Positions 42,201 to 51,244 of a stretch of DNA of 64,000 nucleotides are shown piece by piece. A program made the position numbers and the translations under genes. Origin of the DNA: Chloropicon primus (lineage: Eukaryota; Chlorophyta; Chloropicophyceae; Chloropicales; Chloropicaceae); NCBI GenBank assembly GCA_023205875.1, contig CP060773.1:310001-374000 (forward strand). Reading direction: 5' to 3'. Every line of letters begins with the position of its first letter. Within the stretch, counting starts at the first letter, position 1. The notes under the pieces are model-generated. The model was not told where the DNA came from and ran no database searches. It saw only the letters and a program-made list of their open reading frames with translations.

Positions 42201-45200
42201 TGCCACCGTGATCGGTGCTCGTGCTCAGGCCTTGGGCCTCACCACCAATCAGGTAAAGGCCACCGCCATCGCCGCCATCACTGATGTCCGTGCTGCTGCC
42301 GGTGCCAGCAACGACACGCATCTCGCCTCCTTGGCCGCCGGAGCTGCTGCTCAGGCCAGAGGACAAGAGCATGTGGCCGCCAATACCAGTGTCCCCGTCG
42401 CCGATGACGAGCTCGATGGAGCCACCAGAACCACCAACGGCACTGCCTGTCAAGACGTCAACAGTACCAGAGTCGCCCTGGCTGGCGGCACCAGTGGCAA
42501 CAACAATGTCGCCGCTAACGCCCGCCACGCCCGCATCGGGGTCTGCACTTGATCTCGCCGCTATCCGTGGAGGTGCTGCGACCACTGGTCAGCTGGAGAG
42601 CACCACCGGTGGACATCTCAGATGTGCCACCAGTCACAGCAATGTCGCCACCAAGGCCATACATCGTGCTGCTGCTCAAGCCAGCGGACACAAGCACGTG
42701 GCCCCCAGCACCCGTGTCCCCGTCGCCCACGACGAGCTCGATTGAACCTCCTGATCCACCAACGGCACTTCCTGTGAAGATTGCGACAGCACCAGAGCTG
42801 GCCTGCGTTGTTCTTCCGGTGGTTAAGGCAAGGCTTCCACTAGGGGCCTGTTTTGATGATCCTGTTTTAATTTCGATAGAACCTGATTCTGTTGTTGCGT
42901 GTTTTGTCTTGGAATTTGTGCTTCCAGTTGATAGTTGCAGGTTTCCTGTCTTACCATTTTGTGAATTCTCGCCAGTGATTAATGTTATGTTTCCACTTGT
43001 GGCGTTGTTGCCTTTTCCACTTGTGAGATATATTGAGCCTCCAGTAGAATTGTTCTCGCCTGCATCTCCAGCATTGACCTTGATATCACCAGCGGCTGAG
43101 TTTGGTTGATTAGTGCTGCCTGAAGATATGTTCAGTTCACTGCCAAGCGCATTCCATGACTTTCCAACTGATATTTGAATTGGGCCAGCACTTCCTGTGA
43201 GTGATTCACCGCTTTGGAGATTGATGGCTCCAGAGTTGTCCACAGCAATGCCAGTAGAAAGTTCGATGGCACCACTTTGTCCAAAAGTGGAATGAGTGTC
43301 AGATGTTTTCAATGAGATATCGCCTGTTTTCATTTTGCCAAAACCACTTGTCAATGACAGATTTCCACCTGATCCAAATGTAGCTGCCCCTCCACTTAAA
43401 AGAACAGAACCACCAGCATCAATGTTGGGATTCCCACCAAAGCCATCACCTCCACTTATTTCAACGACTCCTCCATTGCCGCCGTCAGAAAGATCAGCGG
43501 AAGATCCCTTTCCTGCAGTCAAAGTTATGTTGCCTCCATGACCCCCTAATGAACTTTCTGTTGCCTCGCCAGCAACAACTGTAAATGATCCTGCTGTAGA
43601 ACCCTTTACGGAGGATGAACCGGCATGCATAGATATAGATGCTCCTAGATCTGCAACACTTGACCCTGCTCGGACTTTGATGTCTCCTGCGTTTCCATTC
43701 GTACTATTTCCTGAAGCAATATTGATGCCACCTGAATTTCCAGTCAAACTATTTCCTGAAGAAACTTCAATTGCGCCAGAATCTATACTGGTAAGAACAG
43801 AGTCTCCTATCTCACCAGTTCTCAGCATGATTGCTCCGCTCTTCCCAGCAGCACTTGTACTTTCACCTGTGAGCAATTCAATATTTCCACCAGAACCTAA
43901 GCTATTTGCTCCTGATGTCAAACTTATGTGACCTCCTGGGTTGCCATTGCTTTTGCCAGATTGAAAGGAAATGCTTCCTGCGGATGATGCAAAGGAGTTG
44001 CCGGTTTCAAATTCCAAGTTCCCTGAATTGCTTACTGAGGATCCCCCAGTGGTAATGGAGACAGACCCACTCCTTCCATTTGTACTGTACGGACTGACGA
44101 TGTCTATATTCCCTGTGTTTCCATTTTTTGATGCTCCTGCAATCAGCAGGACGTTTCCTCCTTGAGAATCAGATGCTGATGAGCCACCCTGTATGAAAAC
44201 GGAGCCTCCTCCTGCAAATTCTGAAGAAACTTCCCTCTGCATATTGCCAGCTTTCAGAATCACATTTCCAGCAGACATCCTTTCCGAATCGCCACCCCGG
44301 ACAAGAGCATTACCGCCAGAGCAAGATCTCTTGCATACATCTAAATTGTCAACAGAGTTCGAATATGTCAAGTAGTCATCGATACTCAATTCCACCAGTA
44401 GATCGCCGCAAACATAAGCTTTGCCAGTGAATTCACAGCCTTGAATCAAAGCATTGTATATCAAGAGCGGCAGTTCCAGTCCATCACAATTCATGACTTC
44501 TTGTGAGCTCGTGCAATCGAGGTACGACGTGCTTCTTTCTGCACCTCCAACAAGGGAGGAGGAGCCGGCATACCCTCCATCTGAACTGGACCCTGCCGCT
44601 AAGTGAAGGCTTCCGGCCTGGGAACCATAGTTTGAAGTACTCCCGGCATCTAAATGAAGACTTACTCCATCCGCTAACCGCATGTCATCGAACGCGTTGC
44701 TGCATTCATCATTTTCACAGCTATCAGACCTTCCATTTGCAGCTGTGATGGAGAAAACCGGTTTCTCTGCTCTATTCACATGTAGGCCAATATCTCCAAA
44801 CGGCAAATTCTCGTCATCAAATTGAGCAAACCGTTTCATATACTGGGAGTTGCCTAGTTTCATTCTACTGTGAGGTATTTCTATGTCGCCAAAGGTTTCC
44901 ATGATTTTTCCTCCAGAAATAGTGGCGTTTACATGACTACCGCCGATACTAATGTTTCCAAAGCCTTCTGAAATCGATCCAGAAACCAGGTCACCCACTA
45001 CCCTAAAATTATCTACATCTACACTGACTAACCCGTCTTCACTAATGCCAAGGCCAACCCCTGCCTTGACTGCTATCGTACCACTTGAGTCTGGAAGATT
45101 GATTGTTCTCGAAAGTGTAGGTTCAGATATCCGTAGCGTTGTTGTCACCCTGTTGACTACTTCCCCTTCGAATGAAAATGCCCTTCTCCCCAATACACGA

Positions 45201-46840
45201 TTGAAATCAACAAACTCTGATGATATGTGCCCTTCATCCCCTAAATCTATTGGCCCAAATCCCGGTTCAATTGAACCGCTGCTAACTTTGCCCAAACCAG
45301 TGATGTCACTTTGGTTTAATTCCAAATGCCCCGTTTCCCCATTCAATACAAGTGGATATGATACATCAACTACTATTGTTCCGTTGTTGTCTGGGACTAC
45401 AATAGTGTTGTTACTGACTGAAGGTCCTTCGACTTTCAGAGCAGTAACGAAGCCGTCACTTTCGGACAGACCGTCAAACAAGAGAGGAAATTCACCACCT
45501 ATTGAGCCTTGGAAAGTGATGACGTTGTTCGTCGTGACGTTCTGTACCTCCCTGACCACAACAGATCCCCCAAGCTCCACTGTGCCATTCTTGTCCACGG
45601 AGATTGGTTCTGGTCTTGTATCATTTTCTCTCTTCTTGCCGAGTTTCAAGCTTCCGGCTAGTTCAACTTGACCGTTCTCACTGGATTCTAGCTTCACATT
45701 TCCCGTCTGCGACGCGATGGTTATGTTTGCTGTAGAATTCAAAGAGAGTCCATCAGCATTGATTTCTAGCATGCCTCCGCCAGCTTCGTTGCCTGACGAT
45801 ATTTTTGTGGCATTTGCAGTGAACTCCATAACAGGCTTATCGTCCTTCTGCATCACAACCTGCTCTCCGCCTCCAAAAGCATATACTCCAAAAGCAGCAT
45901 CACTCTCCTCTGTTGCTACCACCAAACCAGCAGGCTGGCCTTGTCCCGATCTGATTTCTAGCGTCGCAGAGCCCTCCCCGTCTCCAATGACAACATCAGG
46001 GTTTACCTCCGCTTCACCATCTTGCAGCAGCCTTCTCCTCTTTGGGTCTGCTATTTTGGGCGCCAACGTTTTGCTCCCAAATCGAACTGGGCCGTCGACG
46101 TCCAAGAGCACGTCAGTAGGTGAGGAGTCATCCACCGGTCCCCTCTTTACGAGCAAGCTGCTTTGAATCATTTCCAAGCTTCCCGCGGATGTTGTCCGAA
46201 GGAGGGCACGGGTATGGAAGTTGTCCTCCATGTATGTGCCAAAAGACAAAATCTCATCCGCCTTGTCTGTGCTTTCTGTCGTGTGGCTTGCGATTCTTAT
46301 GTGCGCCTGTGGCGTCACCCCTTGCTCCAGCAGGGAGTAGGGGTTAGGACCGTGAGCTTGGCCGTAAACTTCCAAGGCCTCGTTCACGCTCACAAAATCT
46401 CCTTGCGCCTCCACTTTGAAGTAGACTGAGACGACCACAGCAGAGGCCCAAATGAGGAGAATGGCGTGCATGAAAAGAAGCAAGAGCATGCTTGACAACT
46501 GTGCACACGCAATAAGAAGCTGCCGGCTGGCCTTCTTGATCTGGTTGGGATTCCTCCTCCCGGCATCTGCTTTCGACGTCCCAACAGGTTTTCTCCCCTT
46601 CCCCGGGTCTGGTGCAATCTTCGCCGACTTTGCCTTCTTCTTCTTCTTCACTGTCCTCAAGGGATTCGCGGAGGGCTTTGGCTCGGCGAACTTCACCTTG
46701 GACGTGATTCTTTGTGTGGTTTCAAGCGCAGAGACGGGCGCCGCTTGAGTTAGGACACAGGTTCGACGAGCGCGGTAGAGGGGAAGACGCAGAGGCACTT
46801 ACTTGTTTATCTTCTCGGGCTGAATCCTGGAGCTCAACAT
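1..46840 (-). CDS. Giant membrane-anchored repeat protein (3' end outside window)
   Basis: I read this as one gene whose 3' end lies beyond base 1. Exon 1 (46803-46840) starts at ATG 46840 and encodes MLSSRIQPEKIN plus two bases. A 93-base GT-AG intron (46710-46802) follows, and exon 2 opens at 46709 with ITSKVKF. The N terminus is lysine-rich; residues about 83-109 form one hydrophobic segment (46420-46500), with no cleavable signal peptide before it. That suggests a type II anchor with everything after it outside the cell or in a lumen. The ectodomain is glycine/serine/threonine-rich with N-glycosylation sequons, then the 774-base array, then the 120/102-base array. Continuous translation would exceed 15,500 residues. 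The frame breaks many times, at homopolymers or repeat linkers. The function is unknown; a cell-surface coat, hair or adhesive fibre is an inference from the repeats alone. That the two arrays belong to one gene rests on shared strand, adjacency and matching repeat style. Confidence 0.7.
20640..27100 (-). repeat. Higher-order repeat of 2190 bases inside the stalk array
   Basis: The rare linker coding for GVTGAITVT occurs at about 21,884, 24,074 and 26,264, exactly 2190 bases apart each time. A second rare variant, an IAGTL changed to ITGTL, lies near 22,733 and 24,923, again 2190 apart. 2190 equals fourteen 120-base plus five 102-base units (730 codons), so blocks of nineteen units seem to have been copied as wholes. 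Another copy of the rare linker at about 27,068 is out of this phase and marks the end of the block series. Confidence 0.8.
30231..30429 (-). other. AT-rich joint between the two repeat arrays
   Basis: About 200 bases of unique, AT-rich sequence separate the arrays. On the minus strand the upstream array leads into a segment reading STFGSSGSIFLSTGSG, and the downstream array is entered through EKDLSINGGLTMD. The frame does not run straight through: the upstream frame stops near 30,318 and the downstream one opens in another phase. Runs of T and A lie beside the change (30,322-30,335, 30,253-30,262), so homopolymer miscounts are possible. A small intron using a GT near 30,368 and the AATTAG near 30,320 is the alternative. 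I cannot decide between them. Confidence 0.5.
30430..42770 (-). repeat. Tandem array of a 774-base (258-residue) unit
   Basis: The unit repeats with spacing 773 or 774 bases from about 30,835 to 41,662 (fifteen copies of a marker such as the motif at 31,608). A further marker copy lies only 447 bases on, at 42,109. Copies are almost identical; the visible differences are mostly one-base indels in short homopolymers. The clearest is G4 against G5 at the unit junction (for example 31,261, 35,130, 36,676, 38,997, 39,770 and 41,318 have G4, while 33,583, 34,356, 35,903, 37,450, 38,224 and 40,544 have G5). With G5 and the full GG that follows, the minus strand stays open from unit to unit. Each unit is made of about 20-residue glycine-rich sub-repeats, and its two halves share the segment GGSGGSIEL. 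Confidence 0.9.
42770..46430 (-). other. Membrane anchor and diverged N-terminal ectodomain of the giant protein
   Basis: This part encodes the anchor and about 1,200 extracellular residues without perfect repeats. The first half has two segments of the form P-x(5)-T-I-x-x-P-D-x-x-G-T-I (near 45,390-45,440 and 45,080-45,120; one reads RTINLPDSSGTIAV). I associate this motif with phage and other fibre proteins. A cysteine-containing patch lies near 44,320-44,520. The second half is a long run of roughly 20-residue units with G-G-x-I or G-S-I at turns, the look of a beta-helix. These units resemble those of the 774-base array but are diverged from it and from each other. The DNA is visibly more AT-rich than the array that follows. 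Confidence 0.65.
46710..46802 (-). other. Intron 1 of the giant repeat gene
   Basis: On the minus strand the intron opens with GTAAGTG and ends with ACAAAG. A TCCTAAC branch-point-like motif lies near 46750, about 40 bases before the acceptor, and the stretch is pyrimidine-rich. Splicing joins AA to A (a lysine codon). The intron is 93 bases, a multiple of three, but holds an in-frame TAA directly after the donor, so unspliced reading would stop. This is why an apparent reading frame seems to open at a GTG at 46798; the true ATG is at 46840. Confidence 0.7.
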
Positions 46841-47902
46841 CGCTGCTCTTCCTCTCTAGCGTGCGCCTTCGATCGATATGTGTGTATGCGTCCAGATCCA
46901 GCACAATTCGGAGTGCTCTATTCCTGGCACAACGTGTGTGTCTCCTCTGAACGCGCGTCGCCCACTCTAGCCTCTGGGACTTTTCCAAACCACTCTCAAA
47001 CCCATCTCGGGACCTTCAACCGCTTTTGTCATTCTCTCCGAGTCTCTCTCTCTCTCTCTCTGAGTCGTTCACACACACGCACACGCACACGCACTCCCTC
47101 TCCTCCTCCTCAGCTGCCTCGACTCTCTCGTCACTCGTTTCGTAGTTGGCCAATCCAAAAACAAAAATTTTTCTTCGATGCGCAGGACAGGACAAGCGAT
47201 TGGTCAGCACATTCTACCTTCCCTTCCCCTTTCGCGCGGGCGAAAGAGAGGGAGGGGGGGATCCCGTCCTCGCCATCCTCGCTTCGAGTCCGTGAGTTTG
47301 GGCCAGCCAATGCCACGCTGCCACGTCCATTCCGAGGCCAAGGGTGAACCAAAACGATTTCGTTCTCAAGATTCTCACCTCTCTTCTCTCCATTCACTTG
47401 GCTCGCTCGCTCTCCTCGCCCCTTCTCCTCTCTTCGCTCAGGAACGCAACCATCCATGACCACAAACCACGTCGTCGTGTTAATTCCATCCGTCCATTCC
47501 TCGTCATAAAATCCTCCACAGGACGCCATTTGTCGCAAGCGAGAGCTCAATCGAAAGCTTGCGAGATGCTTTTTCCAAAGATTGGTCACTTCATAACACC
47601 CGTCCCCGCTTTCGACTCGTGAGACCGATCGTACTCACCTTGGCCAATACGGTCTCACACTTCCCAGGAGAGCCGTCACGTTCCCCTCAAATGCCGCGCA
47701 TTTTTGGCGCGGCTTCCCGATCAGTCGACTCCGGTGGAGGAAGGCGGAACTTGGCGACGGTGTGGAGGCCAGAGGTGTATCTTGTCGAGGGGAAGGACGG
47801 GATCACGCGAAAGGGCGTCTCGCGAGCTTTCCAACGGTGGTCGGGTTCGGCATCCTGGCCGCGGTTTCGGATCGGAAACGTACCATTCTTCGCAAAAGGA
47901 GG
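46841..47902. promoter_or_regulatory. Divergent intergenic region, giant gene / Hikeshi
   Basis: About 1.06 kb lies between the two start codons, so it should hold both promoters and 5' untranslated regions. It contains a TC run near 47,042-47,062 followed by a CA/CG-rich run near 47,070-47,092, and many pyrimidine-rich stretches. I see no TATA box I would trust. A minus-strand open frame at 47,131-47,589 has no recognisable domain and I do not call it. Confidence 0.5.
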
Positions 47903-48738
47903 ATGGGACTCTTCGGCCTCATGTTCGTGGGGAAGTCCTTCCCGATAGGTACGGAAGCTCCGCTCTCTCCTTCGAGCTCCTCACACACACGTACACACTC
48001 TCGCTTGCTCTCGCTCTCGGGCTGTCACGGATGGACGGACGGATGGATGGATGGATTGTTGACGCTGACCCAAACTCAAACGAAAATGCTCTCCTCTTCT
48101 CTGCTGTGCTCTGCTCTGCTGTGCTCTCCTCTGCTCTGCTGTGCTCTCCTCTGCTCTGCTGTGCTCTCCTCTGCTCTGCTGTGCTCTGCTGTGCTCTGCT
48201 GGGAAGGACAGACAGCGGCCAGCTGACGCAGATATCACAAACAAACTGGGTGCTGGACGTGTGCCAGACCGTGAAGCCGAACTACGGGGACCTGAAGGAA
48301 GTTTGCCTGTACCTTTCCGCTCCCCAGGCGCTTGACCCGAACGCGGCCTTGGGGGTGTACGTGTCGTGCGGTGGGACGGATTGGCAGTACAGGGGGTGCA
48401 TCTCGAGCGGGAGGCCTTCGGATGTGTTCCCGACGAACTGGCCAACCGCGGGACAAGACTTGGTGGCGGGCGGAGCGAGGATCGGGATATCCGTGGAGCC
48501 GAGGGCGGAGCTGGAGCAGAAGGAAAGCACGAGACTGGGGAAGAAGGAAGAGTTTGCCAAGAGGGTGGCCCTCGACCTCTTTCGGTTCTTGGAGTCCTTC
48601 AATTCCGGCTGCGTGACCCAGGTCACGTCGGACCAGCTGGTCGTTCCGGCGAACTTCCTTGACCGCTGGTTCACCAAGTTTCAGAGCAAGTTCAGAAGGG
48701 ATCCTGACTTCCTAACAAGGGATCGAGACAAAGCGTAG
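47903..48738 (+). CDS. Hikeshi (HSP70 nuclear import carrier) homologue
   Basis: Two exons: 47903-47948 and 48212-48738, joined across a GT-AG intron, giving 190 residues (human Hikeshi has 197). Exon 1 encodes MGLFGLMFVGKSFPI, matching the family start (hydrophobic, G-rich, then the first strand). Exon 2 has the jelly-roll-like N domain with FPTNWPTAG and IGISVEP, and ends with the conserved VPANFLDRWFTKFQSKF..DPDFL block that resembles the human VPANVVLKWYENFQ region. The family carries HSP70 through nuclear pores during heat stress by binding FG nucleoporins. The start ATG is chosen because it gives the family N terminus; the splice is chosen because G|AC restores frame directly before SGQLTQISQ. 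The gene faces away from the giant gene and converges with the next minus-strand gene. Confidence 0.85.
48091..48200. repeat. CTCTGCTGTG / CTCTCCTCTG minisatellite in the Hikeshi intron
   Basis: The intron is filled by ten-base units of CT, GCTG and CTCC that repeat about eleven times just before the acceptor. It makes an unusually long pyrimidine-rich tract with interspersed G. Confidence 0.85.
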
Positions 48739-48913
48739 CGGCTTCGAGAGCACACATCATCGCGGGGGTGGATGGATAAATACGCATATTTATTGAGCGG
48801 GCGGCCCGCCACCACCACTAGGCACCAGGAGAGAGCAGCAGAATCGACCGAGGGGGATGAGTGAAACTCGCTGTGCAACCGTGTACCGTATTGTAAACAA
48901 AATTCCATTGATT

Positions 48914-50800
48914 TTAGAGAACGGCCATTTCCCCCAAAGTCTCCTCCAGTTCCACGCCGAGGATGGCATGCCCAACCCAGCTCAGTATGGTCTCCCTCAC
49001 GCTGGTGAAGTCGATCCACCTGCAAGGCTGCTGGCCTGGCTTTGCCACCAAAATTTGGCGGATGAGGCGCTTCCCAGCGTAACCCTCGTCCGCCTGGTTC
49101 TCTCGCGCGGCGTAGATCATCGAGTAGTGGTTCTGGAGGTGGAAGATGAGCACTTGAGACGGATTCGAGACACAGGACTTGAGGGCGTCCCACTGCTCCG
49201 TTACTTTATCGTCGTCATCCGCCTCGGCGACCTGGCACTGGGACCTTTTGCTTGACATGAACCTCCAAGTCCTCAAGGGGACGCCGTGGTCCTCCCTGAT
49301 CTTTTCCGTGATTTTAACGATCGTCTCGTTGCCTATGGGAGCCGTGCTCGGTTTCTCGGCGTTCAGCTTGGTCAGTCCCCCGAGCTTGGTCCACCAAGTC
49401 TTCACCTTTCCTTCGATGTCCTTCCTGTTTTGGCTGAAAGAATCTTGGACCTCGCTCTTGACCCCGGCCTCGTCCACCTCCCAGGCCTCGAGCGCTACGG
49501 GAACCATCTCAAGCAAAGCGGAGCCCAAGTTTTCCAGCTTGGGGTGAAATTGGACTCCATACTTGCCCGCGAGGGACGCCTCCAACGCATCCAGGAGATC
49601 GTCCCCGCTTTCGTGCTCTGAGATGCCAAGCAGCTCCTTCAAGTCGCGCTTGATGTTTCTTACGGCCTTTTCCCACCGAGATCTGTACATCGCGATGACG
49701 TCGCTGCCTTCCAGGCGAAGGCAAGGGCCTGCAGCGCTTGGATTCTGGTTCTCTTTGCCCACCTCCGCTTTCGATTCCTTGGGGAGCCCCGCCGCCTTGG
49801 CACCCCCACCCGTAACGCCTTGGCACTCTTCGCTCTCGCAGCTCTGCTGCATCTGCTCCATCTGGAGGACCCTCCACCTGCTAGCCAGGATGTTGCACGC
49901 CCCAGCCACGGACGCAGCGGCACAGGAGGGTGACTTTTGCTCCACCCAGCAGCTCAGGAGCTCCGGCCTCGTGTGCACCGCGATGCTTTCCATGGCGGAG
50001 ACTTGGAGGAACTTGTCCCAGAACTTCTGCTGCCCTCCCTCGGGGCAATCCCACCCGCTTGAGTTCACGTGGTGCACAAGGTCCGTTGGAACGAGGGGGT
50101 TGCATCGTTTGAGGGCTTTCTTCTTCTTGTCCAGGTCCTCTTTCGTCGATGCGAGCTTCTTGGTTGCTTTCGAGAGCTCCTTCTCCACTTTGCAGAGCTG
50201 GTTGGCCTGGGCTTCCAAACGAGTGAACTTCTCGGTCGTGATGAGAACGGGTCCGCTGCTTCTGGACGAGGTGATGATGTCCCTCACGTCTTTCTTGTAC
50301 TCAAAGATTGGGATCGGAGGGCACGAAGCCTCGCATCTGTTGCCGGCCACCGTTGACGTCAACGCACCGCTGCCCTGTGTTTCCATTCGCTGCAGCTGCC
50401 CGATGACCCTCGCTTGGTTGCTCAAAGTGTCCACGAACCTCCCCCTTGCCTCATCCAACGTTGCCATCAGAGCATCTTCCTGCATCTTCAACTCCAGCCT
50501 GACCCTGTTGAACTGCTCGACCAGGTCTGTCTTTGCGCCGTCGATCTCTCTGGCAATCATGCAGAGCTCCTCCTCACACCTCTCTTTGCAAACGCTCAAG
50601 TCAGGAGGCGAGGAGGAGGAAGAGTTGGACGAATCATCATCCACTTGTTGCCCCCCTCCTGCGCCGCACTTGTTCCCGTTCAGAGCCGAGGCCTTGAGCC
50701 TAGCGATGGACAGAGGCCTGCTTCCCTCTCTTGAAGCCGTCTTCACCCTCGAGGATGACAGCTTCACGCTCGAGTGCTTGCTGTTCTCACTGAAGTTCAT
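48914..50800 (-). CDS. BIVM-like protein (putative papain-like fold), function unknown
   Basis: The 628-residue protein starts at the first in-frame ATG (50800, MNFSENSKHSS). The same frame is open further upstream but without an ATG, so an upstream coding exon is possible; a donor-like GTGAGTGAG lies near 50,990. The N-terminal third is low complexity (serine run, basic). A coiled-coil-like region follows (KVEKELSKATKKLASTKED). The C-terminal half resembles the family around human BIVM: RPELLSCWVEQKSPSCAAAS, then LIFHLQNHYSMIYAARE, then RQILVAKPGQQPCRWIDF and VRETILSWVGHAI. The spacing of a cysteine in a PSCAAAS motif, a histidine in NHYSMI and a WIDF segment recalls cysteine-peptidase folds; that it is an enzyme is inference. 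The family assignment is from memory of the C-terminal motifs. Confidence 0.55.
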   Translation of the reverse strand: MNFSENSKHSSVKLSSSRVKTASREGSRPLSIARLKASALNGNKCGAGGGQQVDDDSSNSSSSSPPDLSVCKERCEEELCMIAREIDGAKTDLVEQFNRVRLELKMQEDALMATLDEARGRFVDTLSNQARVIGQLQRMETQGSGALTSTVAGNRCEASCPPIPIFEYKKDVRDIITSSRSSGPVLITTEKFTRLEAQANQLCKVEKELSKATKKLASTKEDLDKKKKALKRCNPLVPTDLVHHVNSSGWDCPEGGQQKFWDKFLQVSAMESIAVHTRPELLSCWVEQKSPSCAAASVAGACNILASRWRVLQMEQMQQSCESEECQGVTGGGAKAAGLPKESKAEVGKENQNPSAAGPCLRLEGSDVIAMYRSRWEKAVRNIKRDLKELLGISEHESGDDLLDALEASLAGKYGVQFHPKLENLGSALLEMVPVALEAWEVDEAGVKSEVQDSFSQNRKDIEGKVKTWWTKLGGLTKLNAEKPSTAPIGNETIVKITEKIREDHGVPLRTWRFMSSKRSQCQVAEADDDDKVTEQWDALKSCVSNPSQVLIFHLQNHYSMIYAARENQADEGYAGKRLIRQILVAKPGQQPCRWIDFTSVRETILSWVGHAILGVELEETLGEMAVL

Positions 50801-51244
50801 CCTTCCTTCCTCCTCACTGGTGGTGGTCTCCCTCAAGCTTGAAGGAAGGCTTCCAAGATTGTATCTTTGTGAAGACAGAGAGGGGACCGAGGTTGGCACG
50901 GGAGGAGAATGCCTGGAGTGACAGGTCCCCAATGCCTTGCCTCTGGAGCCAACGCACGCCTCAAGGGACTGATTCACTCACTCACCGTGCAGGTCCTGTC
51001 TCTTCTGTCTTCTGTCCTCCATTCAAATCATCCAAAGGTATGAGGAGGACGGAGGAGGATGGCTGTTAGGGGAAGGGGAGGGTGGAGGGTGGAACAAGGG
51101 AAGAGGGATGCCTAGATGGATTACTCTCTCCCTCTCCCTCTAAAGAATGGTGACGGATGGTGGTGGTGAGAGGTTGTCACCGAGAGAGAGAGAGAGAGAG
51201 TAAGGTGTAAGTTCATAGTAATTTCATTTCATTCATTCATTCAT
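50801..51244. other. Intergenic region upstream of the BIVM-like gene
   Basis: The stretch holds the likely 5' untranslated region or first exon of the BIVM-like gene. It also has a GA run at 51,182-51,200 and an ATTC tetranucleotide run at about 51,226-51,252 that reaches into the stop codon of the next gene. A minus-strand ATG near 51,029 opens a short frame (MEDRRQKRQDLH) that ends at a GTGAGTG donor and could be the missing first exon, but the acceptor is not clear. Confidence 0.5.

Noticed and set aside
30340-42745. Many plus-strand open frames of 85-291 codons repeating every 774 bases
   Set aside because: They are antisense copies of the same GC-rich unit, in several frames at once, with no start context or domain.
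1-46840. Integrated virus or phage-like element because of the tail-fibre-like repeats
   Set aside because: No capsid, terminase, polymerase or integrase gene and no terminal repeats are visible; the gene starts with a eukaryotic intron and a membrane anchor.
47131-47589. Minus-strand open frame in the promoter region of the giant gene
   Set aside because: It opens at a GTG, has no domain, and lies in pyrimidine-biased DNA. The giant gene already has a good ATG and splice at 46,840.
49563-50921. Plus-strand open frame of about 450 codons
   Set aside because: Antisense to the BIVM-like gene, with no recognisable motif.
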